Positions 9,445 through 19,420 of a stretch of DNA of 64,000 nucleotides are shown piece after piece. Below the pieces are notes generated by a model, which was not told the origin of the DNA, ran no database searches, and saw nothing but the letters and a program-made list of their open reading frames with translations. Source of the stretch: Stanieria cyanosphaera PCC 7437 (GTDB lineage: Bacteria > Cyanobacteriota > Cyanobacteriia > Cyanobacteriales > Xenococcaceae); the NCBI RefSeq assembly GCF_000317575.1, contig NC_019748.1:2934501-2998500 (forward strand), read 5' to 3'. Within the stretch, counting starts at the first letter, position 1. Each line of letters starts with the position of its first letter. A program made the translations under genes and the position numbers.

Positions 9445-10605
9445 TTAAAGTGAAGTTTTGATTAGTAACCAGAAAGCTAATCCTAATCCCAGGAAATTTG
9501 GTAACCAACTAGCTAAAAAAGGTGATAAAACTCCAACTAATCCTAAAGCATTCACTAAAAAACTAAATAAATAATAAACAAAAACAATTAGTGCCGTAAA
9601 ACCAAAACTTTTTGCTCTACCAATATTTTGGCTACTAGCACCTAGTGTAGAACCGATCGCAGCAAAAACTAAACAAATAAATGGAAAGGCATATTTTTGT
9701 TGGATTCTAACTTGAAATAACCTAATATTTTTGTCATCATCTGTCAGTTTAATTAAATCTAAATATTGGCTCGCTTGAGCAATATTCATTTCTTCGGGAT
9801 TGCGTTCTTGACTCACTAAAGCAAATAAAGTTTTAGCTAGAGGCAATTGTAAATAATCAAATTGCTTGCTAAAATTGTTCGAGATATTTTCAGTAAAATA
9901 ATTAATTGATCCATTGACTAAATTCCAAAGTTTTTGAGTTTGATCCCAACTAGCTGATTGAGAAACAATAATTTGACTTAATTGATTTTCTGCCCAACTA
10001 ATAATCGTGAGATTTCTTAAATTTTTGCCATCAAAGCTTTCTGCATAATATAATCTTTTTAAAGATTTTTGAGTTTGATGATTGGATTTTTCATATTCGG
10101 GATAATAAATATCTTTTCTTTGCAGGGAAAAAGAAGTTTCAGGAATAAATTGCTCTTGAATAATAGTGGCTTGATAATTAGCAGCAGGAACAACAATCTC
10201 ATTAAAAACAAAAGTTATTCCTATAACCATTAAACTAAAAATTAAAGCAGGTAAAATTAAACGAAAAATACTAATACCAACACTACGACAAGCAATTAAC
10301 TCACTATCATGACTGAGACGACCATAAGTTACCAAAGTTGTTAATAACATTGATATCGGTAAGGCATAAGCAATAAACTCTGGTAATTTTAAACAAAATA
10401 CTTTAATCGCAATCTTAATTGGTAAATTGTATTCCGTAATTTTATAAGCTAAATCAGAAATTGTACTTAGAGTAATTCCCAATGAAGAAAATAAACCAAC
10501 ACTAAAAAGAAAAAAATAACTTAATTCATTAATAAGATAGTAGTCTATCAAAGCTAATCTAAAATTAAATAAACGATAAATATATAATTTTTTTTTGTTC
10601 ATCAT
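9445..10605 (-). CDS. LptF/LptG family permease (YjgP/YjgQ)
   Basis: A 386-residue inner-membrane protein with the LptF/G layout: one N-terminal helix (YFFLFSVGLFSSLGITLST), two more helices up to about residue 130, a large periplasmic beta-jellyroll-like region (about 135-285), and three C-terminal helices (from FPFICLVFAAIGSTLG). The conserved ALPISMLLTTLVTYGRLSHDSELIACR stretch (split here: ALPISMLLTT and GRLSHDSELIACR) is diagnostic. The family extracts lipopolysaccharide from the inner membrane with LptB. Cyanobacteria commonly have a single such gene. Convergent with the SLC13 gene. Confidence 0.92.
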   Translation of the reverse strand: MMNKKKLYIYRLFNFRLALIDYYLINELSYFFLFSVGLFSSLGITLSTISDLAYKITEYNLPIKIAIKVFCLKLPEFIAYALPISMLLTTLVTYGRLSHDSELIACRSVGISIFRLILPALIFSLMVIGITFVFNEIVVPAANYQATIIQEQFIPETSFSLQRKDIYYPEYEKSNHQTQKSLKRLYYAESFDGKNLRNLTIISWAENQLSQIIVSQSASWDQTQKLWNLVNGSINYFTENISNNFSKQFDYLQLPLAKTLFALVSQERNPEEMNIAQASQYLDLIKLTDDDKNIRLFQVRIQQKYAFPFICLVFAAIGSTLGASSQNIGRAKSFGFTALIVFVYYLFSFLVNALGLVGVLSPFLASWLPNFLGLGLAFWLLIKTSL

Positions 10606-10895
10606 CTTAGTTGAACTTACTTATTTTTATACCATTTTTATCATAAACAAAGAATTAAAATGAATTAAAATATAGGAAATATGTTCACTATTATAGTTAT
10701 TCACTTTTTACAGCAATTTTCGTGTTGGGGAAAATAGGGAATAAGGAACAGAAGACATTAATTTTGTCGGTTATTTGGTGATTAACTATAAACTTTAGTA
10801 AACTTATTAACAGAGTTTAAAACATTCTGTATTCCTCACGGGTTTTTCAAATAGTTGTAGTAGGTATGAGTTGATTTGCAAACAAGGAATTGACG

Positions 10896-13679
10896 ATGCA
10901 AAGCTCTGATCCACAACTACAATCGCAAAACTTATCAGAACAAGCTTTTGATTCTGCTCATGATATTTTCCGTGCAGAAAGCCAACCCCTAAGCCCAATT
11001 TTTGCTCCCAAAACAATTGCTGTCATCGGTGCTACCGATAGGGCTGGCAGTGTGGGACGTACTCTGATGTGGAATTTGGTGAGTAGTCCCTTTGGTGGAA
11101 CAATTTTTCCTGTCAATCCCAAACGCAGTAATATTTTAGGTATAAAAGCTTATCCTAGTATTCAGGCTGTTCCTGAATCAATCGAACTAGCAATTATTGT
11201 TACTCCTGCTCCTACTGTACCAGGAATTATCAGTGAATGCGTTGATGCTGGAGTCAAAGGAGCAATTATTATCTCGGCTGGGTTTAAAGAGATTGGGGCA
11301 AAAGGTAGAGAATTAGAACGACAAATCTGGGAACGATCGCGGGGCAAAATGCGGATCATTGGTCCAAATTGTTTAGGGGTAATGCTACCTCGTCAAGGTT
11401 TAAATGCTACTTTTGCTAGTGCGATCGCTCGTCCTGGTAATGTAGGTTTTATTAGTCAAAGTGGTGCTTTGTGTACTGCGGTTTTGGATTGGAGTTTTCC
11501 TGAGAATGTCGGTTTTAGTGCTTTTATTTCCATCGGTTCAATGTTGGATGTCAGTTGGGGAGATCTAATTTACTATCTGGGCGACGATCCTCATACTCAG
11601 TGTATTGTTATTTATATGGAATCGGTGGGTGATGCTCGTTCTTTCCTTTCAGCAGCGCGGGAAGTTGCTTTAACCAAACCGATTATTGTGATTCGGGCGG
11701 GTAAAACCGAAGCAGCAGCTAAAGCCTCAACTTCTCATACAGGGGCATTAGCAGGAAGTGATGAAGTATTAGATGCAGCTTTTCGTCGTTGTGGGGTTTT
11801 ACGAGTTAATCGCATTTCAGAATTGTTTAATCTGGCGGAAGTTCTTGCTAAACAAAATCGTCGTCCTCAAGGCCCTAGATTGAGTATTATTACTAATGCT
11901 GGAGGTCCTGGTGTACTTGCTGCTGATGCTTTAATTACTACTGGAGGTGAGTTAGCAACCCTTGCGGAAGATACTATTACCAACCTCAACCAATTTTTAC
12001 CTACCCATTGGAGTCACAACAATCCGATTGATATTTTGGGAGATGCTGATTCAGAAAGATATACTAAAGCGTTAGAAGTTGCAGTTCAAGATCCTAATAG
12101 TGATGGCTTATTAGTAATTCTGACACCCCAGGCAATGACCGATCCTACTCAAACTGCCGAACAGTTAAAATCTTGTGTGCAAAAAGCTAATAAACCAATT
12201 CTAGCGAGTTGGATGGGTGGTGCAGAAGTAACGGCAGGAGAAATGATCCTCAATCGGGCAAGTATTCCTACTTATCGTTATCCTGATTCGGCTGCTCGTT
12301 TATTTAATTTGATGTGGCAGTATAGTTATAACTTAAAGGGTATCTACGAAACACCAACTCTACCATCCAAACTCGAAGAAGAAGCGAATAGTTTAGTAGT
12401 TGATGAGATCATTGCTAATGCTCGTCAAGAAAACCGTACAATTTTAACTGAATCAGAATCCAAACAGATTTTATCTGCTTACAGCATTCCCATTGTCGAA
12501 ACAGCGATCGCAACTAGTGAAGCAGAAGCAGTTCAACAAGCTACAGCAATAGGCTATCCAGTTGTTCTCAAACTTTGGTCCCAAAGCATCACTCATAAAA
12601 CTGATGTTGGTGGGGTTCAGTTAAATCTGAGTGATCAAGAAGCAGTACGTTGGGCTTATCGTACCATTGAAACCAATGTGAGGGAAAAAGTTGGCACAGA
12701 ACACTTTCAAGGCGTAACCGTTCAACCTATGATACAACGCGATGGTGGTTATGAACTGATCATCGGTAGTAGTCTCGATCCCCAATTTGGGCCTGTGTTA
12801 CTGTTTGGTTCAGGTGGACAGTTAGTAGAGATTTTTAAAGATAGAGCGATCGCTCTTCCTCCCCTCAATACTACTTTGGCGCGGAGAATGATGGAACAAA
12901 CTAAAATCTATAAAGCTCTACAAGGAGTAAGGGGAAGGAAAGCTGTTGATTTGGAAGCTTTAGAAGAATTATTAGTCAGATTTAGTCAATTAGTTGTTGA
13001 AAAACTTTGGATTAAAGAAATTGATATCAATCCTTTATTTGCTTCGGCAGATAGATTAATAGTACTGGATGCTCGGGTAATTTTGCATAAAAGTGAAGTT
13101 AAAGCAGAAGAACTACCTAAACTAGCTATTCGTCCCTATCCTCATCAATATATCTCTCCCTGGACGCTCAGAGATGGTACTAAGGTCACTATTCGTCCGA
13201 TTCGTCCAGAAGACGAGCCTTTAATGGTTCAATTTCATCAAACTCTTTCAGAACAAAGTGTCTATTTTCGCTATTTCCATTTAATGAAACTTAGTCGTCG
13301 AGTTGCTCATGACAGGTTAACTCGGATTTGTTTTATTGATTATGACCGCGAAATGGCATTAGTTGTAGACTATCAAAATCCAGCAACAGAAAAACACGAA
13401 ATCCTTGGAGTCGGACGTTTGAGTAAATTACACGGTGTCAATGAAGCTGAATTTGCCATGTTAATCAGCGATCCTTTTCAACGGCAAGGACTTGGTACAG
13501 AGTTACTGCAAAGACTCATTCAAATTGGACAAGATGAAAAACTTGCCCGCATTACTGCCGAAATTATTCCAGAAAATCGAGCCATGCAGCGAGTATGTGA
13601 AAAGGTTGGTTTTCGTCTGCAGCCTACTATGGATGTAGTCAAAGCAGAAATTAATTTGCAATCTAGTTCCGATCATTAA
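10896..13679 (+). CDS. NDP-forming acyl-CoA synthetase fused to GNAT acetyltransferase (Pat-like)
   Basis: A 927-residue fusion. Order: CoA-binding Rossmann domain (from about 35, [14 protein letters not shown]), succinyl-CoA-ligase-like domain with ISQSGALC, a [11 protein letters not shown] segment with His near residue 281 where phospho-His is expected, an ATP-grasp domain (about 500-720; [16 protein letters not shown]), and a C-terminal GNAT domain (about 765-920; [14 protein letters not shown] as acetyl-CoA loop). The architecture matches bacterial Pat/YfiQ protein lysine acetyltransferases. In several of those the catalytic His is lost; here it appears retained, so synthetase activity is possible. 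ATG 10896 is preceded by AAGGA with 7-nt spacing, better than the in-frame TTG at 10890. Confidence 0.93.
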   Translation: MQSSDPQLQSQNLSEQAFDSAHDIFRAESQPLSPIFAPKTIAVIGATDRAGSVGRTLMWNLVSSPFGGTIFPVNPKRSNILGIKAYPSIQAVPESIELAIIVTPAPTVPGIISECVDAGVKGAIIISAGFKEIGAKGRELERQIWERSRGKMRIIGPNCLGVMLPRQGLNATFASAIARPGNVGFISQSGALCTAVLDWSFPENVGFSAFISIGSMLDVSWGDLIYYLGDDPHTQCIVIYMESVGDARSFLSAAREVALTKPIIVIRAGKTEAAAKASTSHTGALAGSDEVLDAAFRRCGVLRVNRISELFNLAEVLAKQNRRPQGPRLSIITNAGGPGVLAADALITTGGELATLAEDTITNLNQFLPTHWSHNNPIDILGDADSERYTKALEVAVQDPNSDGLLVILTPQAMTDPTQTAEQLKSCVQKANKPILASWMGGAEVTAGEMILNRASIPTYRYPDSAARLFNLMWQYSYNLKGIYETPTLPSKLEEEANSLVVDEIIANARQENRTILTESESKQILSAYSIPIVETAIATSEAEAVQQATAIGYPVVLKLWSQSITHKTDVGGVQLNLSDQEAVRWAYRTIETNVREKVGTEHFQGVTVQPMIQRDGGYELIIGSSLDPQFGPVLLFGSGGQLVEIFKDRAIALPPLNTTLARRMMEQTKIYKALQGVRGRKAVDLEALEELLVRFSQLVVEKLWIKEIDINPLFASADRLIVLDARVILHKSEVKAEELPKLAIRPYPHQYISPWTLRDGTKVTIRPIRPEDEPLMVQFHQTLSEQSVYFRYFHLMKLSRRVAHDRLTRICFIDYDREMALVVDYQNPATEKHEILGVGRLSKLHGVNEAEFAMLISDPFQRQGLGTELLQRLIQIGQDEKLARITAEIIPENRAMQRVCEKVGFRLQPTMDVVKAEINLQSSSDH

Positions 13680-13731
13680 CTGTTATTTTGCTCCCTAAAT
13701 CCTTAACTTTGGGGCAAGGGGGCAAGATTTA

Positions 13732-13886
13732 CAGTGACCAGTTATCAGTTACCAGTGAACAATTTTTTTGAATTTTGAGTTTTATATGAAATAAAATAGC
13801 AAACATTTAAGTGTTTCATCTTAGCTCAATATGTAAGAATACAGCGGGGTTCACAAATTAAAAAGCTAATAGCTAACAGCTAAGAG
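13732..13886. repeat. Two degenerate heptamer tandem arrays
   Basis: At 13732-13759 four 7-mers run head to tail (CAGTGAC, CAGTTAT, CAGTTAC, CAGTGAA). At 13864-13886 three more follow (AGCTAAT, AGCTAAC, AGCTAAG, then AGCTT). These resemble the short tandemly repeated repetitive (STRR) heptamers known in cyanobacterial genomes. They fill the gap between the acyl-CoA synthetase fusion and the GNAT gene. Confidence 0.75.
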
Positions 13887-13964
13887 CTTATTTTTTCTTA
13901 ATGTGGTCTACTAAGCACGAAAATTGGTGTAAGTAAGAAGAAAAAAAGATGGAGTTGTTAATAA

Positions 13965-14594
13965 TTGGAAATTGTAACCAAGAGATTTCTTCTACGAGAT
14001 TTTATTGAAGAAGATGAGTCTGCGTTTTTTGCCTATCATGCCGATCCTCGCTATGCTCAATTTTGTGCGCCAGAAGAATTAACATTTAGCTATACACACC
14101 AACTTTTAAGCCTATTTTATCAATGGGCAATTGAACATCCTCGTCGTAACTATCAACTTGCAGTCGCTAGTCGTCGTACTTCAGAGTTAATCGGTTGTTG
14201 CGGTTTACGTTGTGAGAATCATAATTCTACTATGGCAGAAATAGGGATTGAATTAGCTCCTCAGTTTTGGAGTCATTACGCCTATGCAATTGAAATTGGT
14301 CATGCTTTAATTGAGTTTGGTTTTAAAGAGCTTGGTTTACAAGAGATTCGAGGTGTCACAGTCAGTGCAAATATGCGTGTAGCACGCTTGGCACACCGTT
14401 ATGGATTTATCCCAATTGGTAAACGTTCTAGTCCAGAGTGGATGGTTGCGCGAGGATGGAGTCGCAGGTACTCTGCCGTTGAACGGCAGAGCCTGCTGCG
14501 ACTGGCGTTCCCCAGTCAAACCGAATGGCAACTGACAAAAGAATCGTGGGAAAAAATAGCCTCTAAAGACAACCAATTCTCACAAATTAATTAA
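13965..14594 (+). CDS. GNAT N-acetyltransferase, RimJ/RimL type, with repeat-extended C-terminus
   Basis: A 209-residue acetyltransferase. [20 protein letters not shown] at the start is the RimJ/RimL family entry; [16 protein letters not shown] and [16 protein letters not shown] are the acetyl-CoA and C-terminal family motifs. TTG 13965 is chosen because an in-frame TAA lies immediately upstream (13962) and the motif begins within three codons; a GGAG lies 10 nt before it. An ATG at 13949 is in another frame. From residue about 166 a palindromic repeat is read through in frame, lengthening the tail by roughly 20 residues. The stop overlaps the convergent glyS stop by 4 nt. Confidence 0.85.
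   Translation: MEIVTKRFLLRDFIEEDESAFFAYHADPRYAQFCAPEELTFSYTHQLLSLFYQWAIEHPRRNYQLAVASRRTSELIGCCGLRCENHNSTMAEIGIELAPQFWSHYAYAIEIGHALIEFGFKELGLQEIRGVTVSANMRVARLAHRYGFIPIGKRSSPEWMVARGWSRRYSAVERQSLLRLAFPSQTEWQLTKESWEKIASKDNQFSQIN
14461..14517. repeat. Palindromic repeat inserted in the GNAT C-terminus
   Basis: Nested inverted repeats: GTCGCAG (14461-14467) pairs with CTGCGAC (14496-14502), and inside it CTCTGCCGTT (14471-14480) pairs with AACGGCAGAG (14482-14491). A second hairpin GACTGG/CCAGTC overlaps its right end (14500-14517). GC content is far above the neighbourhood. It looks like a small interspersed palindromic element that landed in a coding region and stayed in frame. Confidence 0.8.
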
Positions 14595-16738
14595 CTTTTA
14601 ACTATTGCTCCAAAATCTGCTAAAACTCTAGCGTGATTTCGTAACAATCCTAATAAATTAAGTCGATTACGCTTAATCTTTTCGTCTTCAGCCATTACCA
14701 AAACACTAGTTTCACCATCAAAAAAGTTACTGACAGTGGGAGCAATTTTAGCTAATCCATCAACTAATAATTGATAATTTCTATCCGCTTGGGCAGATTG
14801 AGTTTGAGGTAATAATTCAACTAAAGCATCATAAAAAGCTTGTTCTGAAACTGACTCAAATAAATCTGGATTAACTAATTCTTTTGGAGCTAATTCTTGA
14901 GTATTTAAATCACCTTTAACAGCTAAACGAGTCGAACGATTAACGGTTTCGTAAATCGCATCTAACTTACCATTATTTCTTATTTCTTGTAAAAATAAAG
15001 CGCGATCGCGTACATCTAATAAGTCATCTAAAGCTCTTTCGGTATATTCTGAATCTTCTTCACCCAACACCGCATTAACTAAATCGTAATCAATGTTTTT
15101 TTCGTCTTGCAATAAAGTACGAATACGTTGAATAAAAAATTCTTGCAATGCAGTAGCGGGAGATTCTCGTTCAGGATGGGTTGCTAAAAAATCTGTTGCT
15201 CCTTGTTGAATCAATTCATTTAAATTAATTCCTAAATCAGCAAACCAAGTAACATTAATAATCGCATTAGCAGCCCGACGTAAAGCAAAGGGATCTGAAG
15301 AACCAGAAGGAATCATTCCTAAGCCAAAAATATTGACTAAAGTATCTAATCGATCCGCTATTCCTACTACTTGTCCGTTTAAAGTTTCGGGGAAAATATC
15401 ATCAGCAGTCCGAGGTAAATAATGTTCAAAAATACCTCTAGCGACAGTTGGAGATTCACCACTAACTAACGCATATTTTTCGCCCATTACTCCCTGTAAC
15501 TCAGGAAATTCATAGACCATTTGTGTAACTAAATCTGCTTTACAAAGTAAGGCTGTGCTTTCAATTTCACTACGTTGTTGTTCGTCTACATTTAATTGTT
15601 CGGCAATCGTATTTGCTACTTCGATAATGCGGTCAACTTTATCCCGCATTGTGCCTAATTCTTCTTGAAAAGTTACCGTTTCTAATTGAGGTAAATAAGT
15701 TTCTAAATGTTCGTCACAATCTGCTTTATAAAAAAATTGGGCATCGGCAAGTCTAGCGCGAATCACCCTCGCATTTCCTTCAGCAATAATTTCTTTTTTA
15801 CTAGGATCGCCGTTAGAAATAGTAATAAAATTAGGTAATAAAGTATTGTGGTGATCTTCTGCTTTTTTGACAGGAAAATAACGCTGGTGAGTCACCATTA
15901 CAGTAGTAATTACTTCCGTCGGTAAACTGAGAAACTCAGACTCAAATGTACCAATAACCGCCGTAGGATATTCAACTAAATTAACTACTTCTGCCAGCAA
16001 ATCTGGATAAATTTCAGCAACACCACTCAATTCTTGGGCTGCTGCTTTGATTCCTTCAGTTATCTTTTGTTTCCTTACTTCAAAATCGGCTTCTACATAA
16101 GCTGCCCTTAACGATTCCAAATAAGCTGAAGCATGATCTATTGTTACAGGTTCGGGATGTAAAATCCGATGTCCCGCCGAAATGCGATCGCTCTTGATCG
16201 TTTCTGAACCATTAACCAATTCTAAGGGTAAAATTTCTTCATCAAATAAAGCAACTAACCACCGAATCGGACGAGGAAAACGTAAGTCTCCATCACCCCA
16301 ACGCATAAAGCGTTTACCCTCTAAACCTGTAATCCATTGAGGCGACAATTCTTGTAAAATCTCGGTGGCAACTCTGCCCTGAATTTTCTTCTGAACAAAA
16401 ACAAATTCCCCTTTATCCGTATCCCTAACTTCTAAATCTTCTACTGCTACTCCCTGTTTACGGGCAAAACCCTCGGCTGCTTTGGTAGGTTGACCATCTT
16501 TAAAAGCTGCGCTGGCGGGGGGCCCTTTAATTTCTTCTTCTCTGTCTGCTTGTTGGGCAGGAATACCCTTAATTAAAACGGCTAAACGTCTAGGTGTCCC
16601 GTAAACCTCTACCGCTTCAGGAGTTAAAAATTCTGTTTGTAAACTTTGAGGAATGCGAGTTTGCCATTGCGCGATCGCAACTTGAACAAAATCGGCTGGT
16701 AATTCCTCAACTCCCACTTCTAATAAATAATTAGGCAT
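14591..16738 (-). CDS. glyS: Glycyl-tRNA synthetase beta subunit
   Basis: 715 residues, the usual length of bacterial GlyS. The start [30 protein letters not shown] and [20 protein letters not shown] are strongly conserved GlyS motifs; [11 protein letters not shown] and a C-terminal DALR-like anticodon-binding tail ([20 protein letters not shown]) complete it. With GlyQ it charges tRNA-Gly as an alpha2beta2 enzyme; glyQ is not in the window, as is normal for cyanobacteria with scattered subunits. Its 3' end overlaps the GNAT gene tail to tail. Confidence 0.97.
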   Translation of the reverse strand: MPNYLLEVGVEELPADFVQVAIAQWQTRIPQSLQTEFLTPEAVEVYGTPRRLAVLIKGIPAQQADREEEIKGPPASAAFKDGQPTKAAEGFARKQGVAVEDLEVRDTDKGEFVFVQKKIQGRVATEILQELSPQWITGLEGKRFMRWGDGDLRFPRPIRWLVALFDEEILPLELVNGSETIKSDRISAGHRILHPEPVTIDHASAYLESLRAAYVEADFEVRKQKITEGIKAAAQELSGVAEIYPDLLAEVVNLVEYPTAVIGTFESEFLSLPTEVITTVMVTHQRYFPVKKAEDHHNTLLPNFITISNGDPSKKEIIAEGNARVIRARLADAQFFYKADCDEHLETYLPQLETVTFQEELGTMRDKVDRIIEVANTIAEQLNVDEQQRSEIESTALLCKADLVTQMVYEFPELQGVMGEKYALVSGESPTVARGIFEHYLPRTADDIFPETLNGQVVGIADRLDTLVNIFGLGMIPSGSSDPFALRRAANAIINVTWFADLGINLNELIQQGATDFLATHPERESPATALQEFFIQRIRTLLQDEKNIDYDLVNAVLGEEDSEYTERALDDLLDVRDRALFLQEIRNNGKLDAIYETVNRSTRLAVKGDLNTQELAPKELVNPDLFESVSEQAFYDALVELLPQTQSAQADRNYQLLVDGLAKIAPTVSNFFDGETSVLVMAEDEKIKRNRLNLLGLLRNHARVLADFGAIVKS

Positions 16739-16746
16739 AATATTTT

Positions 16747-16774
16747 AGTTATCAGTTATCGGTTATCAGTGATT
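16747..16774. repeat. Heptamer tandem array upstream of glyS
   Basis: Four 7-mers AGTTATC, AGTTATC, GGTTATC, AGTGATT directly before the glyS start (which is at 16738 on the minus strand). Same type as the arrays at 13.7, 16.9 and 34.2 kb. Confidence 0.7.
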
Positions 16775-16779
16775 AGTAG

Positions 16780-16799
16780 AGACGTAGCATGCTACGTCT
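16780..16799. repeat. Perfect 20-bp palindrome
   Basis: AGACGTAGCATGCTACGTCT is a perfect 20-bp palindrome between glyS and chlG, 42 nt upstream of glyS. Either a regulator site or the core of a small palindromic repeat; no second copy was noticed in this window. Confidence 0.6.
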
Positions 16800-16867
16800 G
16801 TACAGTTATCAGTTACCTGCCAGATAGCCAGCCAGAATATTTATCAATAATGGCTAGAACCCAAACA

Positions 16868-16902
16868 CTGTTAACTGTTAACTGTTGGCTGTTCACTGTT
16901 AA
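16868..16902. repeat. Heptamer array overlapping the chlG stop
   Basis: Five 7-mers CTGTTAA, CTGTTAA, CTGTTGG, CTGTTCA, CTGTTAA; the last one contains the chlG stop codon (minus strand, 16899-16901). The array therefore reaches exactly into the end of a core gene. Confidence 0.75.
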
Positions 16903-17894
16903 ATCCCTGCGTGTCCCAATGCTAAACCAGTAACCAACATTCCCAAAACCAGAAACGGCTGTGCGCTGGCTTGATATTTCACATCGTTATTGAGAGGATC
17001 GCGGAGGAAATACATATCCTGAAAAGTAATTTGAGGAATTACAAGTAACAACAGGATGGTAGCGTAAAGATTTTGATGAATACTAATTAAATACCCAGCA
17101 ATTCCTGCTTGAAACAAATCAATCATAATCACGCAAATCCAAGCAGCAGTAGTAACGCCAAACATCACAGGTAAAGATTTTAAACCCAAAGTGCGATCGC
17201 CTTCAACACTTTTAAAATCGTTAACAACCGCAATTCCTAAACCAGCAAAACTGTAGATTAAGGTCAGAATTACAATAGTCCAATTCAGTTCACCAAATAA
17301 AGCATGACCAGCCCACCAAGGTAAAGCGATATAACTAGAACCAAGAGCATAGTTACCTAACCAACCATTTTTCTTTAGTTTCAGTGGTGGGGCAGAATAA
17401 ATATAAGCTAAAAATCCTCCTCCCAAAGTCAGACAAAGCATGATCGGAAAATCATGTCCAGCCCAAACATCCAGTCCATAAGATAAACCCAAACCAGCAA
17501 ATAATAAAACTAAAATTTGCGTTACTACTTGAGGAACAGAAATCGCCCCTGAAGGAATGGGACGATAGGGTTCGTTAATGGCATCAATGTCGCGGTCATA
17601 GAAATCGTTGATGGTTTGAGTATAACCAGCCATCAAAGGCCCTGAAAGCAACATACAAGCAGCAGCTTTCAAAAAATCTTCAACCGACCAAACATAGCCC
17701 CCAGAAGAAGCTGCACCACAGACTACTCCCCAAATTAAGGGAATCCAGGTAATCGGTTTCATTAACTGAAGACGAATTTTCCAAATATTTTTTTCGCCAG
17801 AAGCTGCACCTTTCATCCCCAATAACTGGCGAGTTTTGGAACTTTGTTCTGGTTGAATTTGGTTAGTTTGACTGGAAGTTGAGGAGTCAGACAT
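16899..17894 (-). CDS. chlG: Chlorophyll a synthase ChlG
   Basis: A 331-residue membrane prenyltransferase that esterifies chlorophyllide with geranylgeranyl or phytyl diphosphate, the last step of chlorophyll synthesis. A polar N-terminal tail is followed by WKIRLQLMKPITWIPLIWGV, the ChlG entry, the first Asp-rich motif NDFYDRDIDAINEPYRPIP (about residue 95) and the second NDFKSVEGDR (about 227), with about eight hydrophobic helices. Start at ATG 17894. It lies 25 nt downstream of the ArsA-like ATPase gene on the same strand and is probably cotranscribed with it. Confidence 0.97.
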   Translation of the reverse strand: MSDSSTSSQTNQIQPEQSSKTRQLLGMKGAASGEKNIWKIRLQLMKPITWIPLIWGVVCGAASSGGYVWSVEDFLKAAACMLLSGPLMAGYTQTINDFYDRDIDAINEPYRPIPSGAISVPQVVTQILVLLFAGLGLSYGLDVWAGHDFPIMLCLTLGGGFLAYIYSAPPLKLKKNGWLGNYALGSSYIALPWWAGHALFGELNWTIVILTLIYSFAGLGIAVVNDFKSVEGDRTLGLKSLPVMFGVTTAAWICVIMIDLFQAGIAGYLISIHQNLYATILLLLVIPQITFQDMYFLRDPLNNDVKYQASAQPFLVLGMLVTGLALGHAGI

Positions 17895-17919
17895 GATTAC
17901 TTGCGATTTAATTGTTTTT

Positions 17920-19020
17920 TTATCCGATAGTTAGTTCTAAATAGCCGTTTTGAAATTTTGCTCCTGTGACCGAACGACCACTCCAAGCTGGAGGTAGAGT
18001 AATATTACGTCTTTGGTCGCCTGCTTCAACAGTAACTTCTGGCCCGTATTGAGTGAGCTTGACTTGTTTTTTGTCCAAACCAGGTAGAAAAACCCGAATT
18101 TTGCGCTCATTCATCTCAATGGTGGTGGGTTTAGGAGCGTCTGTACTCCTACGGAAGTTTGGTAAAGCATCAATCAAAGGTTGCCAATCACCAGAATCAA
18201 TTGAAGGAACAGCCGTAATGGTCAAAGGATTAAACTCTGTAGAGAGAGAATCGCTTATCTCTGCTTGATTGAGTATTACCCCACCCACAGTTAAACCAAT
18301 TTGCTGTGCGCTACCCCAATAATATTTAGCAGTTGCGATCGCAACTTGTTCAGGAGTAGTCACTAAATAAGAGATTAATCTTTGGGGATCGGCTAAAGCT
18401 TGTTTGCCTTTACTTAATAACTGGGTTGCTTGATTGGCTTGTTCTGGGGCAAAACTGTCTGCTGTCCAAGAAACATTCAGAACGGCACTAGTCACAGGTT
18501 GAACAAAGGGAGATAACGCCTTAACAATATCTGATTCTTGAAATACCCCACGAAAACGACGGATATACCAATCCAGAATCTCTGGAGTTCCCCACATTCT
18601 CAAACTGTTTAAATCTCCCGAACCATCATAGACAATCACATCATATTTTTGCGATTGGTCGTATTGGCGAATAGCATTCAAGGCTAAAGCTTGATCCATG
18701 CCAGGAAGAATACCTAACTCTTGACCATAAACGTTTTTTAAAATTGGCGATCGCAAATACTGAGCTTCTAATTGTTTAACCTCTTCCCAGCTTTTCTCTA
18801 ACAGTACAGTAGTATGCAGTTGGACTGCGGAAAGATTAGCTGCGATTTCTTGAGGTTCAGCCTCGGGAGTGATGCCTAAAACTAAACTAAAAGCGGGGCT
18901 GGGGTCTTGTCCTACTAAGAGAACTCTTTCCCCAAGACTAGCAAGTTTTTTGGCAGTTGCGATCGCAATTGTTGTGCGTCCGATACCACCCTTGCCCAAG
19001 AAAGTAATGATTAGGGACAT
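17920..19020 (-). CDS. ArsA/Get3-like ATPase with C-terminal HSP20-like domain
   Basis: 366 residues. The N-terminus has a deviant Walker A, FLGKGGIGRTTIA, with Lys10 in the KGG position but Arg15 where the P-loop Lys of G-K-T normally stands. DPSPAFSLVLG is the following switch-like segment and VIYDGSGDLNSLRMWGTPE the Walker B region. The last ~75 residues (RKIRVFLPGLDKKQVKLTQY... to YLELTIG) form the all-beta ArsA_HSP20 domain typical of photosynthetic ArsA homologs. Eukaryotic Get3 inserts tail-anchored proteins; the cyanobacterial role is not settled. Proximity to chlG suggests work at the thylakoid membrane, which is inference. Confidence 0.85.
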   Translation of the reverse strand: MSLIITFLGKGGIGRTTIAIATAKKLASLGERVLLVGQDPSPAFSLVLGITPEAEPQEIAANLSAVQLHTTVLLEKSWEEVKQLEAQYLRSPILKNVYGQELGILPGMDQALALNAIRQYDQSQKYDVIVYDGSGDLNSLRMWGTPEILDWYIRRFRGVFQESDIVKALSPFVQPVTSAVLNVSWTADSFAPEQANQATQLLSKGKQALADPQRLISYLVTTPEQVAIATAKYYWGSAQQIGLTVGGVILNQAEISDSLSTEFNPLTITAVPSIDSGDWQPLIDALPNFRRSTDAPKPTTIEMNERKIRVFLPGLDKKQVKLTQYGPEVTVEAGDQRRNITLPPAWSGRSVTGAKFQNGYLELTIG

Positions 19021-19059
19021 TGTTATTTCCTCTTGCTTGTCACCGCTTACTATTTATTG

Positions 19060-19257
19060 TTATTCTACTGGTTTAATTTCGTCTTCAAAAAACCAAGTAG
19101 CACTCTTGTCATCAAATTCGACAATTACGCCAACACCACTGCCATCAGTCATTTTAAAATTTCTAATGACTCCGGTCTTACCTAATTTTCCTGCTATATT
19201 GCGACGAGACAGACGGTCTCTAAGACGATATATTTTGACTTTTTGCCCGATTTCCAT
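19060..19257 (-). CDS. DUF2862 small protein
   Basis: 65 residues, full length for this cyanobacterial and plastid family. MEIGQKVKIYRLRDRLS, KTGVIRNFKMTDGSG and GVIVEFDDKSATWFFEDEI form an SH3-like beta protein. No function is assigned. It lies 39 nt upstream of the ArsA-like gene on the same strand, so DUF2862, ArsA-like and chlG may form one transcript. Confidence 0.85.
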   Translation of the reverse strand: MEIGQKVKIYRLRDRLSRRNIAGKLGKTGVIRNFKMTDGSGVGVIVEFDDKSATWFFEDEIKPVE

Positions 19258-19420
19258 TCCTGCTTATTTCCGAAATAACTTGAGCCATATCACAGTTTAA
19301 AGCAAAATCTGTCCTTGCTGAAACTTAAAAACCGAATCCTAGGTAAATGTTATCGCTCAATTTATTGTTTACTTAGTTACAATACGCCCTGATACCGTTT
19401 CGGATTTATATAACTGAACT

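Noticed and set aside
13949-13951. ATG as the start of the GNAT gene
   Set aside because: It is in another frame and reaches a stop after about 20 codons; the family motif is read from TTG 13965.
18053-19300. Frames on the + strand over the ArsA-like and DUF2862 genes
   Set aside because: They are antisense to well-supported conserved genes and lack any recognisable domain.
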